Positions 1 through 7,208 of a DNA stretch of 41,000 nucleotides are shown here, in pieces. Positions within the stretch are counted from its first letter, which is position 1; every line of letters begins with the position of its first letter. Below the pieces are notes generated by a model. It saw only the letters and a program-made list of their open reading frames with translations, ran no database searches and had not been told where the DNA came from. The stretch is from JBOFEH01 sp051650265 (GTDB taxonomy: Bacteria; Bacillota; Clostridia; Lachnospirales; Cellulosilyticaceae): the NCBI GenBank assembly GCA_051650265.1, contig JBOFIR010000012.1, forward strand, positions 1 through 41,000. Direction: 5' to 3'. The position numbers and the translations under genes were made by a program.

Positions 1-1373
1 TGCATGATCAAGAGGTTGCATTTATGAGAAAATATGGGGAAGAAGTCAATGTGAGTGCAGTTCAAGGAGAAGTGAGGATGACTGTTGAGCGTATGGTGGC
101 AGATGCCTATACAGCAAGATTTCTTATAGCAATAGAGAAAGTCACGGGAGAGCCTTTTAAAGGCATAGAAGATTTAAGAATTGGGAATATGGAACTTACT
201 TCGAAGAGGGAGCGAGAAATGGAAGCGAAATTCAATGCTTTACCAGAGGATGCCCCATTGGCTGCACGCATCAGGATTATGGCGGAATACAATGAGGGAT
301 TTAAGGATTTTCTCAAAGGAGATGGTGAAGTTGACCTAGAGGGGCTTATCAAGTATATGCAATCTCATAAAGATGGCGAAGGAATCAGTGTAGGCACAAG
401 TAGTGGGGCACAAGGAATGTGTCATACACAAGAAAATACAGAACGAAAAATTTACTATACCTATCAAACCGTACACTCAGAGCCTATAGTAGGAGATATG
501 GTTCTGAGTGCAGAGGGGATTAGGGGGCATAGAGAAAGTTCTGAAGTGATTGCAACGGACTTGGTAGCATACTTGGCGAAGCAAGATCAGAAAAAGCTTG
601 TAATGGAGGAAAACCCTATTGAGCCATATGAACGCGCACGTTTAGAGGAGCTGAAAAAGACAGATATGGAGCGGTACCTTATGCGTAAAGAGGAGATGGA
701 CTCACGTCCAAAGAAGCTACTGGTTGAAGGGACATTAGATTTGGAACTCATTAAAGGTGATGAAAGTTGTGTGATTGATAATGTTGGTTTTGTGGATGGG
801 CAATTACATATTCGTATGTCTGGTGAAGGCTTAGCAGGAGCATATCTAGAAGTCTATGATGAATCGGGTGAGCCTGTTTATGGTGTCTATAATACAGGGG
901 GAACAAGTACACTAGAAGATGGCACGAAAAAGAGAGAATCATATCGTATTTATGATATTGCATCTGCAGAAGAGCTCAAAAATTATACTTTTAAAATTAA
1001 CCGTACAGAAATAGTGGAGCAGTTTGAGGGGATATGGGAGATTCCGTTAGATATGACCAATGCCTCTAAAATGCATCGTATTCAAGTCAATCACATGATT
1101 CCTTATACGACAGATGAAAAGGCATTGTTGCAAGAGGTTCGTATAGATAAAGCCTCTATTGTATTAGTTTTAGATCAAATTAAAAGTCAAATTGATAATG
1201 AGTGTATAGAAATCAAGGTAATTTATAAGGATGGTACTGAACTTGTAGAAAACTATAGTAATGCCAGTGAGCGTAGTGGGGAGCAATTGACCCTTGTATA
1301 TGCATTAAAAGAATTGTTGGGTAAAGAGATAGTTGCCATACAAGTTGCTGATCAGCTGGTATTCATGCCATAG
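1..1373 (+). CDS. DUF4179/DUF5643-like ECF-associated membrane protein, C-terminal part (partial)
   Basis: The reading frame is open to the left edge (first full codon at base 3), so the ATG at 24 is internal and the true N-terminus lies outside the window. About 456 residues are visible. The first part has the pattern of extracytoplasmic DUF4179 proteins, which usually sit next to ECF sigma factors: a stretch on the theme of V-x-G-E-V-R-M-T-V-E-R-M-V-A-D. It continues into a long acidic, soluble region and a beta-rich C-terminal part resembling DUF5643. No membrane segment is visible; in the family it lies N-terminal to this region. I infer an envelope-facing sensor or anti-sigma-like role, but no sigma gene is in view on this side. 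The family call rests on pattern memory. The stop is followed by a small CG-rich hairpin without a T-tract, so the end of transcription is unclear. Confidence 0.55.
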   Translation, partial: HDQEVAFMRKYGEEVNVSAVQGEVRMTVERMVADAYTARFLIAIEKVTGEPFKGIEDLRIGNMELTSKREREMEAKFNALPEDAPLAARIRIMAEYNEGFKDFLKGDGEVDLEGLIKYMQSHKDGEGISVGTSSGAQGMCHTQENTERKIYYTYQTVHSEPIVGDMVLSAEGIRGHRESSEVIATDLVAYLAKQDQKKLVMEENPIEPYERARLEELKKTDMERYLMRKEEMDSRPKKLLVEGTLDLELIKGDESCVIDNVGFVDGQLHIRMSGEGLAGAYLEVYDESGEPVYGVYNTGGTSTLEDGTKKRESYRIYDIASAEELKNYTFKINRTEIVEQFEGIWEIPLDMTNASKMHRIQVNHMIPYTTDEKALLQEVRIDKASIVLVLDQIKSQIDNECIEIKVIYKDGTELVENYSNASERSGEQLTLVYALKELLGKEIVAIQVADQLVFMP

Positions 1374-1521
1374 AAAAAAGATATCGCCCTATTAGGGCGT
1401 GTAAGTCTTATGGCAATGATGATGAGTCTGGTCCATATTATAGCTATCATTTGAAGTGAAAGCCGAGCATATGAATAGATGTGATGCACTGTAAGTGTGT
1501 CGTATAAAAGGGGGGAGTAGT

Positions 1522-2343
1522 ATGAAAAACGTTGCACAAAGGGTATTTATTCTAGGAATCGATGGTGCGGGTAATGCCATTCGGGATGCTTATACACCGC
1601 ATATTGATGCTTTATTGAAGGAGAGTATGTATACCTATGAGGGGATGACTTCTATACCAACGATCAGTGGGGAGTGTTGGGGCTCTTTGTTCCATGGCGT
1701 AGGCCCTGAAAAGCATGGCCTTACCAATGAACGGGCTGACACTGAGCTGTATGATGAGCAGTCAGCCTATCCATCATTTATGAAAGTGATTAGAGTAAGC
1801 GATCCGTCTTGTAAGCTGGCTTCATTTAGTGCATGGGATCCGATTAATCGCGGAATCATAGAAGGATCTAGCAACTGTCATTTGGAGACGGCAGGTGATG
1901 AAGTGCTTGTAGAACGGATTGTAGACTATATCAAAAACAATGATGCGAAGGTAGTGTTTGTTCAGCTTGATGCGGTAGATGGGGCAGGCCATACATATGG
2001 GTATCGTACGCCCAAATACTATGAGCAGATCACCGAAGTGGATGCATGGGTAGGTAAGATGATTGCTGCGATTAAAGATGCGGACTACTATGATGAGAGT
2101 GCCATCATTGTCTGTGCGGATCATGGCGGCGGTGGCGGTCATTTTTATAGCCATGGAAGTGACCACTACTTAGATACGACGATTTTTTGGTCTTACAAAG
2201 GTGCAGGAATGACGCAGGGACAAGTGATTAAAAATCAGGTGCACATCAAAGACACAGCGGCAGTGGTGTTGGATGCACTAGGCGTGTCATTGCCAGAAGC
2301 TTGGGACTGCAAAGTGCCAGAGGATATAGCCAATTTGAAATAG
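1522..2343 (+). CDS. Alkaline phosphatase-superfamily / type I phosphodiesterase-like enzyme
   Basis: A 273-residue protein of the phosphodiesterase/nucleotide pyrophosphatase branch of the alkaline phosphatase superfamily. Visible landmarks are the N-terminal metal-binding Asp in GIDGAG (D14), a nucleophile region around T47/S49 (PTISGECWGSLFHG), a second metal site DAVDGAGHTYGY, and the C-terminal DHGGGGGH with a later SHGSDHY. This is the expected order of the two-metal site. There is no signal peptide or membrane segment, so a cytosolic enzyme is likely; the substrate cannot be read from sequence. The ATG at 1522 follows GGGGGAG (1511-1517) and is preferred over a GTG at 1495 that has no ribosome site. 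It is at the small end of the family, near a bare catalytic domain. The next gene starts 105 bases on and has its own promoter. Confidence 0.8.
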   Translation: MKNVAQRVFILGIDGAGNAIRDAYTPHIDALLKESMYTYEGMTSIPTISGECWGSLFHGVGPEKHGLTNERADTELYDEQSAYPSFMKVIRVSDPSCKLASFSAWDPINRGIIEGSSNCHLETAGDEVLVERIVDYIKNNDAKVVFVQLDAVDGAGHTYGYRTPKYYEQITEVDAWVGKMIAAIKDADYYDESAIIVCADHGGGGGHFYSHGSDHYLDTTIFWSYKGAGMTQGQVIKNQVHIKDTAAVVLDALGVSLPEAWDCKVPEDIANLK

Positions 2344-2371
2344 AAGCACTTCTTATGTCGGCATAAATGGT

Positions 2372-2444
2372 TTGCACGTTTTTGCTGTATGCTATATATT
2401 AGAAAAATAAAATGCATACAGCAAAAACGGAAAGCTTCGAGGTG
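2372..2444 (+). promoter_or_regulatory. Promoter and 16-bp inverted repeat upstream of the merR gene
   Basis: A sigmaA-like promoter reads TTGCAC (2372-2377), 17-bp spacer, TATATT (2395-2400). A perfect 16-bp inverted repeat has its left arm in the spacer (2377-2392) and its right arm in the presumed 5' leader (2414-2429), with a 21-base AT-rich loop. The ribosome site GAGGTG lies at 2439-2444. There is no T-tract after the right arm, so it is not an ordinary intrinsic terminator. I infer an autoregulatory operator or a leader hairpin. Confidence 0.6.
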
Positions 2445-2448
2445 AACA

Positions 2449-3261
2449 ATGGATACATATTTTTCAATAGGAGAGATTGCTAAGCTGGCTAATCTTCCGA
2501 TCAAGACACTCAGATATTACGATGAGGTGGGGCTACTCAAGCCGGCTTATGTCAATGAGGAGAACAACTATCGCTATTATTCCTATGAGCAGTTTATCAC
2601 CATTGATGTGATCAAGAACTGTAAGCTCATGGGGATGCCTCTGGGCGCGATCAAAAAGGTGCTTGATTCCAATGTTTCGATCGAAGAGATGCGAGAGATT
2701 ATCCAGAGACAAAGCGCCTTAGTAGAGGAGAAGATCGAAGCGCTCTCTCAGGCAAAAGCCTATATGGAGACACTTGAAGGGAGCCTTACGAGTGCACTCA
2801 GTTATAATACCAATGAAGTCTTTATCAAATATAACAAAGCGCGCCGATTCTATAGTTATCCGTACCGCTCACATAATACGTATGAGTTGGAGATGAACCT
2901 TAGAAAGGTGATTTTGGAGATCGAATCAGCGTCAGAATATGAGTATGCGAGACTTGGTACAGCTGTATCTTATGCGCATGTTGTCAAAGCACAACAGGTG
3001 GTGTTCAATGAGGTGCGTAACTTTGCGCCAGGGAAAACGACGCAGTCATGCCAAGTGTTGCCAGAGGGTGAGTATGTCACCTTGTTGTTTGATGACAATA
3101 GCGGTAATACACTGCAGTATTATCAAAAGATGATGACATATATAGCGGAAAATGGCATTGAAGTGACCGGGGATTTCAATGAAACATGGATCATGCCAAG
3201 AGTGGATGGAGATAAGAAAGAAAAAACTTTGACAAGGCTCGATATTTTGAAAAAGAATTAG
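2449..3261 (+). CDS. MerR-family transcriptional regulator with effector-binding C-terminal domain
   Basis: A 270-residue MerR-type activator. Residues 1-75 form the winged helix-turn-helix (FSIGEIAKLANLPIKTLRYY then DEVGLLKPAYVNE and a YRYYSYEQ wing), followed by a dimerisation helix to about residue 120. The remaining 150 residues resemble the GyrI-like/BmrR-type drug-binding domain, including the VLPEGEYVTLLF strand. In this family the protein twists a promoter whose -35 and -10 are 19 bp apart. Such a promoter lies directly downstream, in front of the MATE exporter gene, so this is most likely the local multidrug-responsive activator. Start ATG 2449 follows GAGGTG. The gene has its own promoter with a long inverted repeat. 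Confidence 0.88.
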   Translation: MDTYFSIGEIAKLANLPIKTLRYYDEVGLLKPAYVNEENNYRYYSYEQFITIDVIKNCKLMGMPLGAIKKVLDSNVSIEEMREIIQRQSALVEEKIEALSQAKAYMETLEGSLTSALSYNTNEVFIKYNKARRFYSYPYRSHNTYELEMNLRKVILEIESASEYEYARLGTAVSYAHVVKAQQVVFNEVRNFAPGKTTQSCQVLPEGEYVTLLFDDNSGNTLQYYQKMMTYIAENGIEVTGDFNETWIMPRVDGDKKEKTLTRLDILKKN

Positions 3262-3278
3262 GAATTTGGAAAAGGGTA

Positions 3279-3309
3279 TTGACTCTCCAGTAACTGTATA
3301 CTTTAGAAT
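3279..3309 (+). promoter_or_regulatory. MerR-type promoter with 19-bp spacer upstream of the MATE exporter
   Basis: TTGACT (3279-3284), exactly 19 bases, then TAGAAT (3304-3309). The spacer holds the small dyad CAGT-A-ACTG at 3288-3296. The long spacer with a central dyad is the hallmark of promoters controlled by MerR-family activators, and a MerR gene ends 18 bases upstream. Confidence 0.75.
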
Positions 3310-3344
3310 GTGCAAAGGTGAAGTTTTAAATGGAGGGAAAAAAT

Positions 3345-4658
3345 ATGTTAAAACAATTTTTAGAGTATGCCATACCATCGGCGTTAGCCATGTGTATTGC
3401 GTCGTTGAATACAGTACTAGACGGTGTATTCCTCGGGCAGGGGGTAGGTGATAGTGCCCTTGCAGCGGTCAATGTGGTGATGCCACTGACCATCGCTTTC
3501 TTTGGGATGGCGACGATGGTGGCTGTAGGTGGTGGGGCATTGGTATCCAAGAATTTTGGTGCTGATGATGAAGAAAAGGCAGTCAATATATTTAGACAGG
3601 TGATGAAAGCACTCGTAATGATGAGTCTTTCACTTAGTGTAGTATGTGTGCTTTTCGCAAAGCCAATTGTAAGCCTAATGGGGGCAACGACAAATCTAGC
3701 GGATCTTTCTGCAGAGTACTTACGCTATTATGCGTTGTTCTGCCTACCAAGTTTGTTGGGGATCGCATTAGGGAGCTTTCTTAGGAATGACAATAAGCCA
3801 AAGCTTGCGATGGTGGCAACAATTATTGGGACAATTGTCAATATCACGCTGAACTATGTGTTTATCTTTGAATTAGGGCTGGGGATTAAAAGTGCAGCCA
3901 TTGCAACAGGGATAGGCCAGACTGTGACGGTATGTATGATGTTGCCACACTTCTTACTCAAGAAGGGCAAGTTAACGTTTGGAAGTGCTAAGATTGAGCG
4001 TGTTATTTTGAAAGAAGTATTCGGGATTGGCTTTCCATCATTTGTAGCAGAGGCGGCGTTCTCTGTTATTATTTTGTTGCACAATGTATGGCTCACACGC
4101 GTCGTTGGGGAAGCAGGTCTTTCGGCATATGCAGTTGTCAACTATATTACAACAAATATTTATATGATTGTGCTCGGTGTCACATTTGGTGCACAACCAC
4201 TGATTAGTTACAATTTTGGGGCCAAAGAAAAGCAGAAGATGCTAGATGTATACCATCTTTCAATCAAGACCAATGTGATGATTTCAGCTGTTTTTCTAGC
4301 TGCATGTTTTGTATTTGGTAAGCCGCTTATAGGTATTTTTACATCGGATCCTCAGATTATGGAGATTGCTTATCTTGCACTCAATCTAACTGCGGTGGCC
4401 TACTTCTTGATTGGCGTTAATCTCACTAAGACAGTATACTATCAAGCAATTGAGATGCCGAAGTATTCCAATCTGATAGGGGCACTACGTTCTCTGATTG
4501 TACTCCCTGTTGTGCTGATCATAGCATCTATGCTCTTTGGTGAATTAGGGATTTGGATGAGCATGGCAATCACAGAAGTGATCACATTCTTGGTGATCAA
4601 CAAAGTGGTGAACATTGAAAAGTGTACGACTAGAAGTATGGAGCAGTATTCGGTGTAG
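3345..4658 (+). CDS. MATE-family multidrug efflux transporter
   Basis: A 437-residue polytopic membrane protein with about 12 hydrophobic segments in two six-helix halves, the MATE layout. Typical features are the first-helix region LEYAIPSALAMCIASLNTVL, the loop VFLGQGVGDSALAAVNV, and the second-half counterpart VTFGAQPLISYNFGAKEKQK. The family exports cationic drugs or metabolites using Na+ or H+ gradients. The start is placed at ATG 3345 because the ribosome site GGAGGG (3332-3337) overlaps the upstream in-frame ATG at 3330 and so cannot serve it. The neighbouring merR gene and the 19-bp-spacer promoter suggest inducible efflux. Substrate and coupling ion cannot be read from the sequence. 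Confidence 0.9.
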   Translation: MLKQFLEYAIPSALAMCIASLNTVLDGVFLGQGVGDSALAAVNVVMPLTIAFFGMATMVAVGGGALVSKNFGADDEEKAVNIFRQVMKALVMMSLSLSVVCVLFAKPIVSLMGATTNLADLSAEYLRYYALFCLPSLLGIALGSFLRNDNKPKLAMVATIIGTIVNITLNYVFIFELGLGIKSAAIATGIGQTVTVCMMLPHFLLKKGKLTFGSAKIERVILKEVFGIGFPSFVAEAAFSVIILLHNVWLTRVVGEAGLSAYAVVNYITTNIYMIVLGVTFGAQPLISYNFGAKEKQKMLDVYHLSIKTNVMISAVFLAACFVFGKPLIGIFTSDPQIMEIAYLALNLTAVAYFLIGVNLTKTVYYQAIEMPKYSNLIGALRSLIVLPVVLIIASMLFGELGIWMSMAITEVITFLVINKVVNIEKCTTRSMEQYSV

Positions 4659-4674
4659 TCAGAAAAAAATAAAC

Positions 4675-4703
4675 TTGACAGAAAAAAATTCTGTGCATAT
4701 AAT
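4675..4703 (+). promoter_or_regulatory. sigmaA promoter of argS
   Basis: Perfect consensus boxes: TTGACA at 4675-4680, a 17-base spacer, TATAAT at 4698-4703. The sequence around the -10 (GTGCATATAATAAA) is very like that of the valS promoter at 6837-6865. Confidence 0.85.
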
Positions 4704-4709
4704 AAACAA

Positions 4710-4949
4710 AAAACTAAATCCTATGAAGAGGAAAGTACCCTTTTGAGATTTCTAACAGCGAGTGGGAGTAGAGTGAAAGTCCTACAAGATATCATGAGGA
4801 GAAGAGGACCTTGGAGGAGCTGCCTGAGCACATGTGTAAGGGTGGGCCGTTGACTGCGTTAGAGTTTTGAGTGGGTTGTAGATACAGCCAATTGGAGTGG
4901 TACCACGGAATAGATCCGTCTCTTATCTTTAGATAAGAGGCGGTTTTTT
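4710..4949 (+). promoter_or_regulatory. T-box leader controlling argS
   Basis: Between the promoter and argS lies a leader of about 240 nt with T-box landmarks: an early AGGAAAGTA-type Stem I segment, a GTGAAAG segment, the T-box core GTGGTACCACGG at 4897-4908, and a competing terminator with stem 4916-4927/4932-4943 and six Ts at 4944-4949. The CCGT at the base of the terminator can pair with the T-box core to form the antiterminator. Uncharged tRNA binding the leader would allow read-through. Several Arg codons (AGA, AGG) lie in the purine-rich stretch 4797-4808 where the specifier loop is expected; I could not decide which one is the specifier. Confidence 0.9.
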
Positions 4950-4983
4950 GTTGGGAAAAATTTAAGATAGGAGGTAGAAGTGG

Positions 4984-6756
4984 ATGGAAAAAATGATAGA
5001 TGTGATAGGAAAAAAGGTACAGGGTGCATTTGAGAGACGTGGCTACGCCTCTGAATATGGCGTGACAATAGCATCTAATAGACCAGACTTGTGTCAGTTT
5101 CAATGTAATGGTGCGCTAATAGCTGCAAAGCACTATAAAAAAGCACCGATGAGCATCGCGGAAGAAGTCGCACAAGTGCTCACAGCATCACCGTGCTTTG
5201 CTCAGGCGGAATGTGTGATGCCAGGATTTATTAATATCACATTAGAGGATCAGTTTGTGGCGAATTATCTGAGTGAGATGGATCAATCACCTCAGTTTGG
5301 CTGTGAGCCAATAGGAATGGATCAGACGATCGTTGTGGATTATGGTGGTCCTAATGTGGCAAAACCACTGCATGTAGGGCATTTAAGAACGGCAATTATA
5401 GGGGAAAGTATCAAGCGTATCGGAAAATTCTTGGGTTATGAGATGTTGGGAGATGTACATCTAGGGGATTGGGGACTTCAGATTGGGCTCATCATCGCTA
5501 TGCTCAAAAAGCGCCAGCCAGAGTTGGTTTATTTTGACTCAGACTATCAAGGAGAATATCCTACTGAGGCACCCTTTACCATCGGTGAACTTGAGGAGAT
5601 TTATCCAGCAGCAAGTAGTTTTGCCAAGGAAGCGCCGTGGTTTATGGAAGCAGCAAAAGAGACGACGTATTTGTTTCAAAGTGGACATAGAGGGTATGTG
5701 GCATTATGGCAGCATATTTTAAATGTTTCAATTGCTGACCTCAAAAAGAACTATGAAAACTTAAACGTATACTTTGATTTGTGGAAAAAAGAAAGTGATG
5801 CACAGCCTTATATTCCGGAGATGATCACCCAGCTTAAAGAGAATGGATTTGCTTATCTGAGTGAAGGGGCGCTTGTAGTCGATGTAAAAGAGGCTACTGA
5901 TAAGAAAGAGATTCCGCCATGTATACTGGTGAAGTCTGATGGGGCTACTCTGTACAGCACAACAGATCTAGCAACTATTGTAGAGCGTGTGAAGCTGTAC
6001 AATCCAAAAGAGATCATCTACATCGTAGATAAGCGACAGGAAATGCACTTTGAGCAGGTGTTTAGATGCGCACAAAAGACGCACCTAGTGGATGAAAAGA
6101 CAAAACTGACTTTCTTAGGATTTGGAACGATGAACGGAAAAGATGGCAAGCCGTTTAAGACACGTGATGGTGGTGTGATGCGTTTAGAAAAGCTCATCAG
6201 TCAAGTGAGTGACCAGGTATATGGACGTGTGATGGCTAATCAAGAGATGACGGAAGTGGAAGCGAGGGAGATCTCTCAGAAAGTGGGGCTAGCAGCACTC
6301 AAATACGGGGACTTGTCCAATCAGATTGCAAAAGATTATGTCTTTGATCTCGAGCGCTTCACATCTTTTGAGGGCAATACAGGGCCTTATATTTTGTATA
6401 CGGTGGTACGTATTCAATCTATCCTGACCAAATTCCAAGATCAGTATCAAGGAATAGGTAGTCTAGTAGACCAAGTGCAGCCTGCAGAAGATGCGGTAAC
6501 ACGTGATCTGATGCTCAAGGTCGCGCAGTACAATGAGGTGATCCATAAGAGTTTTGAAGAATATGCACCGCATAAAATCTGTCAGTATATTTATGAACTA
6601 TCCAATGCATGCAACCGTTTTTATCATGGTCACAAGATTCTTTCTGAGGAAGACCAAAGTAAACAATATGGGTGGATTAAGCTCCTGGAATTAACAAAAG
6701 CAGTACTGGAGATATGCCTAGATTTATTGGGGATTGAAGTCCCTCACAAGATGTAA
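4984..6756 (+). CDS. argS: Arginyl-tRNA synthetase
   Basis: A 590-residue class I synthetase that charges tRNA-Arg. The N-terminal Add-1 domain (1-110) is followed by the HIGH-equivalent HVGH at 130-133 inside GPNVAKPLHVGHLR. The KMSKS loop is the non-canonical GKPFKTRDGG type. ArgRSs without canonical KMSKS use the Lys just before HIGH (here AKP), and it is present. The anticodon-binding alpha domain at the end contains NACNRFYH. Start ATG 4984 follows AGGAGG (4969-4974) with 9-base spacing. It is monocistronic behind a T-box leader, so expression should rise when tRNA-Arg is uncharged. No clear terminator follows before the valS promoter at 6837. Confidence 0.95.
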   Translation: MEKMIDVIGKKVQGAFERRGYASEYGVTIASNRPDLCQFQCNGALIAAKHYKKAPMSIAEEVAQVLTASPCFAQAECVMPGFINITLEDQFVANYLSEMDQSPQFGCEPIGMDQTIVVDYGGPNVAKPLHVGHLRTAIIGESIKRIGKFLGYEMLGDVHLGDWGLQIGLIIAMLKKRQPELVYFDSDYQGEYPTEAPFTIGELEEIYPAASSFAKEAPWFMEAAKETTYLFQSGHRGYVALWQHILNVSIADLKKNYENLNVYFDLWKKESDAQPYIPEMITQLKENGFAYLSEGALVVDVKEATDKKEIPPCILVKSDGATLYSTTDLATIVERVKLYNPKEIIYIVDKRQEMHFEQVFRCAQKTHLVDEKTKLTFLGFGTMNGKDGKPFKTRDGGVMRLEKLISQVSDQVYGRVMANQEMTEVEAREISQKVGLAALKYGDLSNQIAKDYVFDLERFTSFEGNTGPYILYTVVRIQSILTKFQDQYQGIGSLVDQVQPAEDAVTRDLMLKVAQYNEVIHKSFEEYAPHKICQYIYELSNACNRFYHGHKILSEEDQSKQYGWIKLLELTKAVLEICLDLLGIEVPHKM

Positions 6757-6836
6757 GGAAAAGAAGGTACTAAAAAATAAAATACTAGGATTTTCTAAAG
6801 CTATAAAAACTATATTTAAAATAATAATTTAAAATG

Positions 6837-6865
6837 TTGACACAAATAAGATGTGGGCATATAAT
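6837..6865 (+). promoter_or_regulatory. sigmaA promoter of valS
   Basis: TTGACA at 6837-6842, a 17-base spacer, TATAAT at 6860-6865. It is a near copy of the argS promoter. Confidence 0.85.
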
Positions 6866-6871
6866 AAATAA

Positions 6872-7174
6872 AAAATACGAAACAAAGCGTTGATAAGGAG
6901 GAGTACATACTCATCGGATGTGCAGAGAGAAGATGGTTGGTGAAAATCTTCGTGAAGAGAGTATGGAAGTAGCCTTGGAGCTGTGGACCCAAAGGCGTGA
7001 TACGCCAAGTAGGCTTCGCCGGAGATTTCCACCGTTAAAAGGAAAGCAGTATCGGATTTGGTATGACCAATCCCGCACTGTCAGAGTGCAGATGACTTTC
7101 ATCTGAATTTAGGTGGTACCACGGACGTGAAATGTTCGCCCTAAGCATATGTTCAATATGCTTAGGGCGTTTTT
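6872..7174 (+). promoter_or_regulatory. T-box leader controlling valS
   Basis: A leader of about 300 nt with the T-box core GTGGTACCACGG at 7113-7124, identical over 12 bases to that of argS. The intrinsic terminator has a 14-bp perfect stem (7137-7150/7156-7169) and a T-tract from 7170. A GTA valine codon at 6969-6971 sits just before CCTTGGAG, the segment that closes Stem I and also occurs in the argS leader, so it is the likely specifier. The discriminator contact TGGT fits a tRNA with A73, as expected for tRNA-Val. Confidence 0.9.
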
Positions 7175-7208
7175 GTTTTTTATTTTCAATCTAAAGGAGG
7201 ATGAAGTT

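Noticed and set aside
1385..1399. CGCCCT-ATT-AGGGCG hairpin as a terminator of the first gene
   Set aside because: The stem is 6 bp and no T-tract follows.
7149..7208. Upstream in-frame start for valS
   Set aside because: It lies within the T-box terminator stem, and a strong AAAGGAGG site serves ATG 7209.
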